A DNA stretch of 64,000 bases from positions 2,108,001 through 2,172,000 of the forward strand of contig NZ_CP178740.1 in assembly GCF_047324305.1 (NCBI RefSeq). The letters run 5' to 3'. The stretch comes from Acerihabitans sp047324305. GTDB lineage: Bacteria; Pseudomonadota; Gammaproteobacteria; Enterobacterales; Enterobacteriaceae. The notes under the pieces were generated by a model. That model was not told where the DNA came from. It did no database searches and saw only the letters and a program-made list of their open reading frames with translations. The position numbers were made by a program, and so were the translations under genes. Below are positions 37,072 through 50,822 of the stretch, in pieces; position 1 is the first letter of the stretch; each line of letters starts with the position of its first letter.

Positions 37072-37083
37072 TGCTCTTTAACA
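37072..37083 (+). promoter_or_regulatory. rrn leader boxA antitermination site
   Basis: TGCTCTTTAACA is the boxA sequence bound by NusB-S10. A second copy lies in the spacer at 39356. Confidence 0.9.
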
Positions 37084-37085
37084 AT

Positions 37086-37113
37086 TTATCAGACAATCTG
37101 TGTGGGCACTCAC
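37086..37113 (+). other. 5' strand of the 16S processing stem (RNase III)
   Basis: TTATCAGACAATCTGTGTGG, followed by CACT, is complementary to 38771-38799 downstream of 16S, with one mismatch. The two form the long stem cut by RNase III. Confidence 0.85.
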
Positions 37114-37211
37114 AAGACCGTATCGAAACACAAAAATACCAAGTCTTGAAGAGTGAACAAACAGTTAATTCATAAGATTAACAGTATGACAATCTTTGAG
37201 CATCAAGCTTT

Positions 37212-38754
<1,543 letters not shown>

Positions 38755-38770
38755 CCGAAAGATACGTAAT

Positions 38771-38799
38771 GTGAAGTGTCCACACAGATTGTCTGATAA
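38771..38799 (+). other. 3' strand of the 16S processing stem
   Basis: Reverse complement of 37086-37113; together they loop out the 16S precursor. Confidence 0.85.
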
Positions 38800-38826
38800 C
38801 TGTAACGAGCAAGAAAAACCTTCTAT

Positions 38827-38903
<77 letters not shown>

Positions 38904-39194
38904 GTTCTACTTACCCTGGTCATTTTCACCGCTGCGTGACTCATGTGCTTGCGCACACTGCGTTACTCGCGCCGAAACTGTCTGCGGCTAAGCGAACTGG
39001 TCCATTCTTTACTGTGCAGGATTACGGCGCCACTCGTTTATTTCAATAAACTTCGTGACCCCACGCCTTGCCTGGAAACGAATGGGCTATCAAGTTGTTC
39101 TCCTTTCTAAATGCCATTGCTTTGTAGCTTAATTGATGCACAGCAATTTCAGTGTGGAAAAGAGTCTGGTTGATGTTAAAAGGTTAAACGACTT
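38904..39194. other. Expanded tRNA-Ile to tRNA-Ala spacer
   Basis: The two spacer tRNAs are 291 bases apart, against about 40 in E. coli rrn operons. The stretch includes near-repeats CTGCGTGACTC (about 38932) and CTGCGTTACTC (about 38958) around a small GTGCTTGCGCAC hairpin. No gene is seen. It may be a spacer-borne repeat element of the lineage. Confidence 0.5.
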
Positions 39195-39270
39195 GGGGCT
39201 ATAGCTCAGCTGGGAGAGCACCTGCTTTGCACGCAGGGGGTCAGCGGTTCGATCCCGCTTAGCTCCACCA
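39195..39270 (+). tRNA. alaT: tRNA-Ala (TGC)
   Basis: 76 bases with anticodon TGC (CTTTGCACG), a GGTTCGATCCC T-arm and an encoded CCA end. Confidence 0.98.
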
Positions 39271-39648
39271 TTTCCTGACGGTGATGGGTGGTAAGATTGT
39301 CTGGTTTTTCTTATTTATTTCAGAGCACACTCTTATGAGTATGCTGCGAAATACATGCTCTTTAACAATCCGGAACAAGCTGAAAATTTGAAAAAAACAT
39401 GCTGAGCAAAATCAGTATGCGATTCTCTCAAAGCAAGCAAACCTAATGATTGCCGTGTCGATGGCAATCTCTGTAGCTCAGGCGAGGGTTTACCCTCACC
39501 AGGGTGAGACTGTGCGAACAGTGTCAGGGCAAGGCGCACGGCGCGCAGCCAGCGGAGTGGACTCAATGTCCATGAGCATGGCGAGCACCGCGCAACGATG
39601 CCATGGCAGTGTGCAGCCAGTCGCAACACAGACACTTTAGGGTTGTGA
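39271..39648. other. Spacer between tRNA-Ala and 23S
   Basis: 378 bases without a gene. It holds a second boxA (TGCTCTTTAACA, 39356-39367), several small hairpins (ACTGTGCGAACAGT near 39509), and at its end CACTTTAGGGTTGTGAGG, which pairs with the region after 23S to form the 23S processing stem. Confidence 0.7.
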
Positions 39649-42641
<2,993 letters not shown>

Positions 42642-42764
42642 ACAACACCTAAAGTGTTTGACGCGAAGAGAGCGTCGCCCCAAGGGGTGGCGAGAGAATT
42701 TTCAGCGAAGTTCCGGATAAAGGCCGATGGTCATCAGAAGCAGGATGACGGTTGGTAACGAATT

Positions 42765-42884
42765 TGCCTGGCGGCACTAGCGCGGTGGTCCCACCTGACC
42801 CCATGCCGAACTCAGCAGTGAAACGCCGTAGCGCCGATGGTAGTGTGGGGTCTCCCCATGCGAGAGTAGGGAACTGCCAGGCAT
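42765..42884 (+). rRNA. rrf: 5S ribosomal RNA
   Basis: 120 bases, from TGCCTGGCGGC to TGCCAGGCAT, with complementary ends. It closes the rrn operon. Confidence 0.98.
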
Positions 42885-42894
42885 CCAATTGACG

Positions 42895-42923
42895 AAGCCC
42901 TCTGTGAGAACAGAGGGCTTTTT
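42895..42923 (+). terminator. rrn operon terminator
   Basis: An 11-bp stem (AAGCCCTCTGT with ACAGAGGGCTT), four-base loop, then a T-run. Very like E. coli rrn T1. Confidence 0.94.
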
Positions 42924-43106
42924 CATGTGCGTAACCCTGGCGGTTCGCTACTCGAGTAAGAGAGTAGGACCCCCGGCAAAGCTTTATAAATATATTTATC
43001 CCAATATCATCTTTTAATAGTTCATGTAATAAAATTGCTGACATTTTACTAAATACTTCAGATTAAGATTATTATCAACGCGAAATGTGACAATAGACCG
43101 GACGAT

Positions 43107-43141
43107 TGTTTGATTACTGTTTATGGGCTGATCTATATTAT
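43107..43141 (+). promoter_or_regulatory. PhoP box and -10 of the UIM-OTU gene
   Basis: TGTTTG-ATTAC-TGTTTA at 43107-43123 is a direct repeat with 5-base spacing, one base away from the PhoP consensus (T/G)GTTTA-N5-(T/G)GTTTA. A -10 box TATTAT (43136-43141) begins 12 bases after the second half-site, the spacing of class-I PhoP-activated promoters. Predicted transcription would start about 28 bases before the ATG at 43176. Confidence 0.78.
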
Positions 43142-43175
43142 AAGACACAATTAAATCAATCAGGATTTTTGTAAA

Positions 43176-44102
43176 ATGATCAATAATCATAGAGACATTA
43201 ACCACTCAGATTTATTTGGGATATATAATCAGTCACTTCATTCTCATATAAATGCACATCCGAATGGTCGGGTATTGACAGAAGTAAGTAATGTAAGCTT
43301 ACCACTGATTATAGGTGCTAGCGAAAGCACCGATGATGACCCCGATTTGTCAGCGGTATTGTTACGGAGTATGGCGAGTTTAAATGAAGACGTTATATTA
43401 AGGCAAACCATTGACGCCAGTTTGTCCTCCGCTAACCTGCCCTCCGGTGAAAAGGATGATGATTTCCTAAGGGCACTGGCTGCCAGCCAGGAAACCGCCC
43501 TTGAAGATGAGGAGATCAGGCGAGCAATGGAAGCAAGTTTGGCCAGCACCACTTCCGTAGGAAATGGCCGTGTGGGCATGGCAGGGTCTGCAGCCGAGGC
43601 AAATAAGAATACGGTACAGCTCGAAACGCAGGCAATGGCCCATCTCAGCGCGATGCCGGCGTTAGAAAAGTATCTCTTTGAAACGGGATATGTTATACGG
43701 GATAGTAGTGGTGAGAATAACAATTGCTTATTTCATTCCATTGTCCAGTGTATTTACCACGATAAAGGAATTACCGGCTCTATCGGGCATAAAGCATTTG
43801 AACTGCGTATGTTTTATGATGCAGTAAAACCAGGAAGTGAAAACCAAGGCCTCTTTTTTGATAACAATAATTCCACGGGTAGTAATAGCGGCGACGCCAC
43901 TTTTATTGTTAATTTAGTCAATCAGGCTCTTGGTGAAAACATCAAGGTTAAATTGATTTCTCCTAATATTGTAGATGACGGTAATCACTACATTACTGAA
44001 GGAGAGTACTCTGGCGATGAGGCGGATAATAATAGCCCTGTACGCGAGATTATAATCTTAAATACTCCTGGTCATTATCAATCGGTGGTTAAAATAGCGT
44101 AG
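43176..44102 (+). CDS. UIM-motif and OTU-type cysteine protease (candidate deubiquitinase)
   Basis: The 308-residue protein has no signal peptide or membrane segment. Residues 55-124 hold four tandem motifs resembling ubiquitin-interacting motifs: two canonical (DDDFLRALAAS at 94-104 and DEEIRRAMEAS at 111-121, with acid cluster, Ala and Ser in register) and two degenerate, before them. The C-terminal half has an OTU-like Cys box NNNCLFHSI (Cys184) and a terminal His box GHYQSV (His300), the usual ends of an OTU fold. Asp at Cys minus 3 is replaced by Asn181. OTU enzymes cleave ubiquitin chains; UIMs bind them. The gene is AT-rich, lies between 5S and murB where E. coli has nothing, and has a PhoP-type promoter. 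Enzyme activity and delivery into a host are inference. Confidence 0.82.
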   Translation: MINNHRDINHSDLFGIYNQSLHSHINAHPNGRVLTEVSNVSLPLIIGASESTDDDPDLSAVLLRSMASLNEDVILRQTIDASLSSANLPSGEKDDDFLRALAASQETALEDEEIRRAMEASLASTTSVGNGRVGMAGSAAEANKNTVQLETQAMAHLSAMPALEKYLFETGYVIRDSSGENNNCLFHSIVQCIYHDKGITGSIGHKAFELRMFYDAVKPGSENQGLFFDNNNSTGSNSGDATFIVNLVNQALGENIKVKLISPNIVDDGNHYITEGEYSGDEADNNSPVREIIILNTPGHYQSVVKIA

Positions 44103-44319
44103 CACGGCAAATCCAGCGTTTCGTAACGGTGATAAAAGGAAATGTTGGGGAAAATGCAGATAGTCTGGTCATGTTTACACTTTTCTTATCATAACGGCCT
44201 CATACCCTAAGGGGTAACGGAATCCTGCCCGCCAGATCGGGAAGGCGCTAAAGTTAGTCGCTGAAATCCGTCCCGATCGGGTAAACTAGGCTCAAGAGTG
44301 ATTAAGAAAGGTTTTTACC

Positions 44320-45357
44320 ATGACAATGCATGGTGTGGCGTTAAAACACCTGAATACCTTTGCCATCGACGCGGTAGCCGCCCATATCGCCACTGCCCAT
44401 ACCGCAACTGAATTGTTGACGCTTTGGCGCGACGCCCAACGGCGGTCCGAAGCGGTATTGCTGCTGGGCGGCGGCAGTAATGTCCTTTTTTTGGAAAATT
44501 TTGCCGGCACCGTATTGCTAAATCGCATTAAAGGAATACAGGTCAGCGAAGACAACCATGCCTGGCATCTGCATGTCGGCGCCGGCGAGGACTGGCATGG
44601 ACTGGTGTCCTTCGCGTTGGCGCAGGACATGGCGGGGCTGGAAAACCTGGCGTTAATCCCCGGCCGTGTCGGGTCCGCGCCCATCCAGAATATCGGCGCC
44701 TACGGCGTGGAGCTGGAATCGGTATGCGAATACGTCGATCTGCTTGATCTGAATAACGGCGAGAAGATACGCCTTAGCGCCGCGGAGTGCCGGTTCGGTT
44801 ATCGCGACAGTGTGTTTAAACACCGTTATCGGGCCAGCTACGCTATCGTGGCGGTGGGGTTTACCCTGGACAAAACCTGGCGCCCGGTGCTTACCTACGG
44901 CGATCTTGTCCGCCTGGATAGCCGGACCGTCACCCCGCGCCAGGTTTTTGATACCGTTTGCGCCATGCGCCGCAGCAAATTACCCGACCCCGCCATTACC
45001 GGCAATGCCGGCAGCTTTTTTAAAAATCCACTGGTCGGCGCTGAGGACGCACGGCGCCTGTTGCAACGGTATCCCGATGCGCCGCACTATCCGCAGCCGG
45101 ACGGTAGCGTAAAACTGGCGGCGGGATGGCTGATAGATCGGTGCGACCTGAAAGGCTATGTGCTGGGCGCCGCCGCGGTGCATGCCAAACAGGCGCTGGT
45201 ATTGATCAATAACGGCCAGGCTGATGGGCGGGCTATCGTCGCGCTGGCGAAACTGGTGCGCAATAGCGTAGCGGAACGGTTTAACGTCTGGCTGGAGCCA
45301 GAAGTGCGGTTTATCGCCGCCGGCGGTGAAGTAGACGCGGTGGATACTCTGTCATGA
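44320..45357 (+). CDS. murB: UDP-N-acetylenolpyruvoylglucosamine reductase
   Basis: MurB is a cytoplasmic FAD enzyme that makes UDP-MurNAc. The 345 residues (E. coli 342) include LLLGGGSNVLF, IPGRVGSAPIQNIGAYG and the catalytic Ser motif GNAGSFFKNP. The AAGAAAGG site supports the ATG at 44320. Its stop overlaps birA by four bases (ATGA). The 217 bases before it hold an inverted repeat (GATCGGGA with TCCCGATC) of unknown role. Confidence 0.97.
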   Translation: MTMHGVALKHLNTFAIDAVAAHIATAHTATELLTLWRDAQRRSEAVLLLGGGSNVLFLENFAGTVLLNRIKGIQVSEDNHAWHLHVGAGEDWHGLVSFALAQDMAGLENLALIPGRVGSAPIQNIGAYGVELESVCEYVDLLDLNNGEKIRLSAAECRFGYRDSVFKHRYRASYAIVAVGFTLDKTWRPVLTYGDLVRLDSRTVTPRQVFDTVCAMRRSKLPDPAITGNAGSFFKNPLVGAEDARRLLQRYPDAPHYPQPDGSVKLAAGWLIDRCDLKGYVLGAAAVHAKQALVLINNGQADGRAIVALAKLVRNSVAERFNVWLEPEVRFIAAGGEVDAVDTLS

Positions 45358-46313
45358 AAGATATCACCGTTCCGCTAAAATTAATCGGGCTGCTGGCCGA
45401 CGGGGAATTCCACTCCGGCGAACAGTTCGGCGATTCGCTGGGCATGAGCCGCGCGGCCATCAATAAACATATCCAGACCCTGCGGGAGTGGGGTATTGAT
45501 GTTTTCACCGTTCCCGGTAAAGGGTATCGCCTCTATGCCCCGCTGCAACTTTTGGATGAGGGGAAAATCCTGTCGCTGCTGCCGCGGGGCGGGGTCACGG
45601 TGCTGCCGGTGATTGATTCCACCAATCAGTACCTGATGGAGCGCACCGCCGTCCTGCGCTCCGGCGACGCCTGTGTCGCAGAGTATCAGATGGCGGGACG
45701 GGGGAGGCGCGGCCGGCAATGGGTCTCGCCGTTTGGCGCCAATCTCTATCTGTCCCTGTATTGGCGGCTGGAGCAAGGTCCGGCGGCGGCGATCGGCCTT
45801 AGCCTGGTGATCGGCATCATCATGGCGGAAGTGCTGCATGAACTGGGCGCGCGCGAGGTGCGGGTGAAATGGCCTAACGATCTCTATCTGCACGATCGCA
45901 AGCTGGCCGGCATCCTGGTGGAGATCAGCGGCAAGGCCGGCGATGCCGCGCATCTGGTGATAGGCGCCGGAATTAACCTGGCGATGAGGGAAACGGCCGA
46001 GCCGGTCATCAATCAGGGCTGGATTAATTTACAGGAAGCGGGTATCCAGATCGATCGTAACGCTCTGGCCGCGAAGCTTATCAACGGGCTCAGGCTGGCA
46101 TTGCCGATTTTTGAACGGGACGGCTTCGCCGCGTTCGTAACGCGTTGGCAGGCACTGGATAACTTTTATCATCGCCCGGTTAAGCTGCTGATTGGCGAGC
46201 GTGAAATCAAAGGTATTTCACGCGGCATCGATGCGCAGGGGGCCTTGTTGCTGGAACAAGACGGTAAGGTAAAAGCCTACCTCGGTGGTGAAATCTCGCT
46301 GCGGGGACTTTGA
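45354..46313 (+). CDS. birA: Biotin ligase and biotin operon repressor BirA
   Basis: BirA makes biotinyl-AMP, biotinylates acetyl-CoA carboxylase, and represses the bio operon. The 319 residues have an N-terminal helix-turn-helix (about 22-46, MSRAAINKHIQTLREWG), the biotin-adenylate loop GRGRRGRQW at 115-123, and KWPNDLY in the catalytic core. It overlaps murB by four bases. Confidence 0.97.
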   Translation: MKDITVPLKLIGLLADGEFHSGEQFGDSLGMSRAAINKHIQTLREWGIDVFTVPGKGYRLYAPLQLLDEGKILSLLPRGGVTVLPVIDSTNQYLMERTAVLRSGDACVAEYQMAGRGRRGRQWVSPFGANLYLSLYWRLEQGPAAAIGLSLVIGIIMAEVLHELGAREVRVKWPNDLYLHDRKLAGILVEISGKAGDAAHLVIGAGINLAMRETAEPVINQGWINLQEAGIQIDRNALAAKLINGLRLALPIFERDGFAAFVTRWQALDNFYHRPVKLLIGEREIKGISRGIDAQGALLLEQDGKVKAYLGGEISLRGL

Positions 46314-46436
46314 CATGTTCATCCCGCGCGGGGTCATATGGCTACGGCCAATAATGCCGTAATAGACAATCACTGACGATTTATAGGGCGCCGTTTCCTG
46401 TTATTTATGGATTACAGCGCGCCCGGACGTTATGGA

Positions 46437-47387
46437 CTATTTCCGCAGCCTGATATTCCCCACTGCGTGATTGGCGCTTTTGGATAAAATCAGACTCGCA
46501 CGCTCACGCGTGGGCAGGATATTTTCTTTCAGGTTTAATCCGTTAATTTCTTCCCAAAGCTGGCTGGCAATTTGTACGGCTTCTTCTTCCGTCAGCTTGG
46601 CATAATTATGAAAGTAAGAATGCGGATTGGAAAACGCACCCTGCCGAAAACGCAGGAAACGGTTGATATACCAGCTTTTTAGTAAATCTTCCGGTGCATC
46701 CACATAAATGGAAAAATCGACGAAATCGGAAACAAAAACATGATGGGAGGCATGCTGATAATCCATGCCACTCTGCAACACGTTTAATCCTTCAAGAATT
46801 AATATATCGGGTTGCGAGATGACTTTATTATCTTCCGGCACGATATCGTAGATCAGATGGGAATATACCGGAGCAGTAACTTCACTGGCGCCTGATTTTA
46901 CTTCGGAAACAAAATTAACCAGGCTGCGCATATCGTAGGATTGTGGGAATCCCTTTTTCTTCATTAATTCCCGTTCTTTCAGTACGCGGTTGGGATATAA
47001 AAAACCATCGGTGGTGACCAGCTCGACCGAGCGGTGTTCAGGCCAACGGCTCAGCAACGCCTGTAATACGCGCGCGGTGGTGCTTTTACCCACCGCCACG
47101 CTGCCGGCAATGCCGATAACATACGGGATGTGCTGGCCGTTGGTGCCAAGGAACTGTTCCAATACCGCCTGGCGGCGCAGATTGGAGCTGATGTAGAAAT
47201 TGATTAAACGCGAGAGCGGCAGATAAATTTCCGCCACTTCATCAAGGGAAAGATCTTCGTTAATCCCTTTCAGTTTTATTATTTCTTCCTGGGTTAACGT
47301 CAGGGGAACCGTATCACGCAAAGCGGCCCATTGCTGCCGGTTGAACTGAAGATAGGGTGTGGTAAGTGATTGATCACGATTTATCAT
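46437..47387 (-). CDS. coaA: Pantothenate kinase
   Basis: CoaA catalyses the first and regulated step of coenzyme A synthesis. The ATG at 47387 (MINRDQSLTTPYLQF) gives 316 residues, exactly E. coli; the frame opening with TTG at 47417 adds ten unrelated residues. The P-loop GSVAVGKST, KGFPQSYDMRSLVNFV and LILEGLNVLQ are conserved. It converges with birA. Confidence 0.97.
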   Translation of the reverse strand: MINRDQSLTTPYLQFNRQQWAALRDTVPLTLTQEEIIKLKGINEDLSLDEVAEIYLPLSRLINFYISSNLRRQAVLEQFLGTNGQHIPYVIGIAGSVAVGKSTTARVLQALLSRWPEHRSVELVTTDGFLYPNRVLKERELMKKKGFPQSYDMRSLVNFVSEVKSGASEVTAPVYSHLIYDIVPEDNKVISQPDILILEGLNVLQSGMDYQHASHHVFVSDFVDFSIYVDAPEDLLKSWYINRFLRFRQGAFSNPHSYFHNYAKLTEEEAVQIASQLWEEINGLNLKENILPTRERASLILSKSANHAVGNIRLRK

Positions 47388-47525
47388 AAGCTTAGCCAGC
47401 CTGTTGCGCAGGTCCAATCGGGGCAGCCGAGCCCACCCGGAACGAAAACAAGCTGCATAGTATAGACAGCTTCGTTAACATCGTAGAGTGTTTTTTCTGC
47501 TTAAACCATGGAATCTTGACAATGG

Positions 47526-47583
47526 GCGGAAGGGTACGGCCCGGGGACACTTGGGTCACAGGTCAAAGATCCGTACCCGCCGC
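47526..47583. repeat. Inverted repeat after the GNAT gene
   Basis: GGGTACGG (47532) and CCGTACCC (47571) form an 8-bp stem with flanking GCGG/CCGC pairing and a 31-base loop. It sits at the 3' side of the acetyltransferase gene and could be a 3'-end structure; there is no T-run. Confidence 0.4.
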
Positions 47584-47591
47584 TTATGAGC

Positions 47592-48140
47592 TTAGCTGGC
47601 GATGGCGTTTAGCTGCTGGTTGACGGCGAATAAGCGTTTGTAATAGATAACCGTGGGATGGTAATAACCGTCCGGCGTGCAGGCGTAATCGGGAATTTCA
47701 CCCAGGCAGCGGTAGCCGAGCGCGCGGTAAAAGGCCTCCGCGGGGGAACCGGATTGGGTATCCAGGTAGAGCAGGCCGCGCTGCAGATCGCGGGCGGTGC
47801 GCTCAAGGGCGCCTATCAGCGATTTCCCAATCCCTTCGCGCCTGGCGCGGCTGTGCACCAGGAGTTTTTGTATTTCCGCCCGGTTTTGCCCGTTTGGCTT
47901 ACGGCATAACTCCAGCTGGATACTGCCGACAATGCCCCGCTCGTCACGCGCAATCCATAACAATAAGTCATTCTTAGCCATGGCGGAGCGCAGGCCGTGG
48001 ATATAGCCCTCCGCCTCATCCTGGGTCAGGGGATTGGTGTAGCCCACCGAGGCGCCGCGCGCAACGGCGTCCATCAGCAGGCCTGCGAGCTCGCTGCGGT
48101 AAACGGGAAGCGTGGCGGCATTCAGCTGTACTATTTTCAT
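47592..48140 (-). CDS. GNAT-family N-acetyltransferase
   Basis: A 182-residue acetyltransferase. Motif A of the family is clear (IQKLLVHSRARREGIGKSLI, about residues 90-109, with the RxxGIG pyrophosphate loop), followed by LYLDTQSGSPAEAFYRALGY, the motif B region. The substrate is not evident. E. coli has no counterpart between coaA and the thrU tRNA operon. Upstream, 48141-48451 (311 bases) holds only the tRNA operon promoter. Confidence 0.88.
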   Translation of the reverse strand: MKIVQLNAATLPVYRSELAGLLMDAVARGASVGYTNPLTQDEAEGYIHGLRSAMAKNDLLLWIARDERGIVGSIQLELCRKPNGQNRAEIQKLLVHSRARREGIGKSLIGALERTARDLQRGLLYLDTQSGSPAEAFYRALGYRCLGEIPDYACTPDGYYHPTVIYYKRLFAVNQQLNAIAS

Positions 48141-48408
48141 GATGTCATCCTCCGGCCGGTGATATCACAGAAACTACGGTATAAATAAAGCAAGACGCGT
48201 GCCAGCCGGCGATCATGGCCAACAGAGGCACCGCGCGGAAAGCGGCGATGTTCCGGGCGCCACGGCGGTGCAATAGGCCCATCGTGGTGCAGCCTCGCCT
48301 GGCGGGCCGGGGCGGTCCTCACGGCGCATGAATAACAAACAAATTTGTGAGACATTTTCTAATTTTGGGTATTTTATGAGCGAAAGTGCGATTTACGCGA
48401 TTTTTTTG

Positions 48409-48437
48409 TTGCATAGGTCGCCGGCTCTACCTAGAAT
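48409..48437 (+). promoter_or_regulatory. Promoter of the tRNA-tufB operon
   Basis: TTGCAT and TAGAAT with a 17-base spacer and a GCGC discriminator, 15 bases before tRNA-Thr. The GC-rich discriminator is typical of stringently controlled stable-RNA promoters. Confidence 0.82.
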
Positions 48438-48451
48438 GCGCTGCACTTGAT

Positions 48452-48527
<76 letters not shown>

Positions 48528-48537
48528 ACAAAAATCT

Positions 48538-48606
<69 letters not shown>

Positions 48607-48622
<16 letters not shown>

Positions 48623-49054
48623 AATTCGCCGCGGGCAACCAAGGCAATCCCTGATGCAAAGCAACATCATGCGCCAGGGGGAAGGTTGAGAACCTTCGAT
48701 TAAGGTTCGAGTCGAGCAAAGCGAGACAACGTCGCTTGCGACGGCCCGAAGGGTGAGGAACGAAGTGACGAATAATCCTTCCCCCACCACCAAATTCGCC
48801 GCGGGCAACCAAGGCAATCCCTGATGCAAAGCAACATCATGCGCCAGGGGGAAGGTTGAGAACCTTCGATTAAGGTTCGAGTCGAGCAAAGCGAGACAAC
48901 GTCGCTTGCGACGGCCCGAAGGGTGAGGAACGAAGTGACGAATAATCCTTCCCCCACCACCAAATTCGCCGCGGGCAACCAAGGCAATCCCTGATGCAAA
49001 GCAACATCATGCGCCAGGGGAAGGTTGAAAACCTTCGACCAAGGTTTGTATGAT
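48607..49054 (+). repeat. rtT-like 170-bp tandem repeats after tRNA-Tyr
   Basis: CCTTCCCCCACCACCAAATT occurs at 48607, 48777 and 48947, exactly 170 bases apart. Two full units and a third, partial and diverged, copy follow. Each unit begins with a duplicate of the 3' end of tRNA-Tyr. E. coli has rtT repeats of similar design (178 bp) at tyrT, not at this locus. Open frames here are the repeat read in other frames. Confidence 0.9.
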
Positions 49055-49104
49055 ATGAACCTTTCAACAATCTACAGAAATATCAGGTAGCCGAGTTCCA
49101 AGAT

Positions 49105-49179
<75 letters not shown>

Positions 49180-49184
49180 AATGT

Positions 49185-49260
49185 GCTGATATAGCTCAGT
49201 TGGTAGAGCGCACCCTTGGTAAGGGTGAGGTCGGCAGTTCGAATCTGCCTATCAGCACCA
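49185..49260 (+). tRNA. thrT: tRNA-Thr (GGT)
   Basis: 76 bases; anticodon GGT in CCTTGGTAAGG; encoded CCA. It is followed after 110 bases by tufB in the same operon. Confidence 0.97.
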
Positions 49261-49370
49261 CTTCTAGTCTCCCTCCTGATTCACTTTCTGTTAGAAAATA
49301 AATTTATCAGGCCTATGTCTGGTTAATGTGGTGATACCACCGATTTATTCGTGTCTTAGAGGGACAATCG

Positions 49371-50555
49371 ATGTCTAAAGAAAAGTTTCAACGTACAAAA
49401 CCACACGTTAACGTCGGTACTATCGGCCACGTTGACCATGGTAAAACGACCCTGACCGCCGCCATCACAACCGTGCTGGCCAAAGCTTACGGCGGCAGCG
49501 CCCGTGCTTTCGATCAGATCGACAACGCGCCGGAAGAAAAAGCCCGCGGTATCACCATCAACACGTCCCACGTTGAATACGACACCCCGGCCCGCCACTA
49601 CGCGCACGTAGACTGCCCGGGACACGCCGACTATGTGAAAAACATGATCACCGGCGCCGCCCAGATGGATGGCGCCATCCTGGTGGTTGCCGCAACCGAC
49701 GGCCCGATGCCGCAGACCCGCGAACACATCCTGCTGGGCCGCCAGGTAGGCGTTCCTTACATCATCGTCTTCATGAACAAATGCGACATGGTCGATGACG
49801 AAGAACTGCTGGAACTGGTTGAAATGGAAGTGCGCGAACTGCTGTCCCAGTACGATTTCCCGGGCGACGACACCCCGGTAATCCGTGGTTCCGCGCTCAA
49901 AGCGCTGGAAGGCGACGAAGCCTGGACCTCTAAAATCCTGGAACTGGCCGAAGCCCTGGATTCCTACATCCCGGAACCGGAACGCGCAATCGACAAACCG
50001 TTCCTGCTGCCCATCGAAGACGTATTCTCCATCTCCGGCCGCGGCACCGTGGTAACCGGTCGTGTGGAACGCGGCATCGTTAAAGTGGGCGAAGAAGTTG
50101 AAATCGTCGGCATCAAGGATACCGTCAAGACCACCTGTACCGGCGTTGAAATGTTCCGCAAACTGCTGGACGAAGGCCGTGCCGGTGAAAACGTCGGCGT
50201 TCTGCTGCGCGGCACCAAGCGTGACGACGTGGAACGCGGCCAGGTACTGGCTAAACCGGGCTCCATTAAACCGCATACCCAGTTCGAATCCGAAGTCTAC
50301 ATCCTATCCAAGGATGAAGGCGGCCGTCATACGCCGTTCTTCAAAGGCTACCGTCCTCAGTTCTACTTCCGTACCACTGACGTGACCGGTACCATCGAAC
50401 TGCCGGAAGGCGTGGAAATGGTTATGCCTGGCGACAACATCAAGATGATTGTTAACCTGATTGCCCCGATCGCCATGGACGACGGTCTGCGTTTCGCTAT
50501 CCGCGAAGGCGGCCGTACCGTTGGCGCCGGCGTGGTTGCCAAGGTTATCGCGTAA
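49371..50555 (+). CDS. tufB: Elongation factor Tu
   Basis: EF-Tu is the GTPase that brings aminoacyl-tRNA to the ribosome. The 394 residues equal E. coli. G1 GHVDHGKTT, G3 DCPGHADYV and G4 NKCDMVDD are present. Its place after four tRNA genes identifies the tufB copy. Codon use is strongly biased, as for a highly expressed gene. A GAGG site precedes the ATG. Confidence 0.98.
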   Translation: MSKEKFQRTKPHVNVGTIGHVDHGKTTLTAAITTVLAKAYGGSARAFDQIDNAPEEKARGITINTSHVEYDTPARHYAHVDCPGHADYVKNMITGAAQMDGAILVVAATDGPMPQTREHILLGRQVGVPYIIVFMNKCDMVDDEELLELVEMEVRELLSQYDFPGDDTPVIRGSALKALEGDEAWTSKILELAEALDSYIPEPERAIDKPFLLPIEDVFSISGRGTVVTGRVERGIVKVGEEVEIVGIKDTVKTTCTGVEMFRKLLDEGRAGENVGVLLRGTKRDDVERGQVLAKPGSIKPHTQFESEVYILSKDEGGRHTPFFKGYRPQFYFRTTDVTGTIELPEGVEMVMPGDNIKMIVNLIAPIAMDDGLRFAIREGGRTVGAGVVAKVIA

Positions 50556-50610
50556 GACTGGCGTATAAGTCTTCGAAAGATGTTGAATAACATTTGACGT
50601 AGCGCGCAGT

Positions 50611-50637
50611 AAAAGGGCATCATTTGATGCCTTTTTT
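50611..50637 (+). terminator. tufB terminator
   Basis: AAAAGGGCATC and GATGCCTTTT pair almost fully around ATTT, followed by T residues. The following spacer up to secE (50638-50822) also has an imperfect inverted repeat, ATCTCATCA with TGGTGAGAT. Confidence 0.88.
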
Positions 50638-50822
50638 CTACGCTGTGACAGAGAACCTATCTCATCAGCGATTTTACGTCATAATCATTGGTGAGATGGG
50701 CTCTTCATCAGCGGCGTGAAGCTTTGAAGTTTTGTTGCTTTTAAAGAGCACTCTTCGCTTGGTAGCCTCGCCCTCTGCGGGGCTAAGTTGTTTGTGTGAA
50801 TCCTACGTGACAGGTTTTTTTT

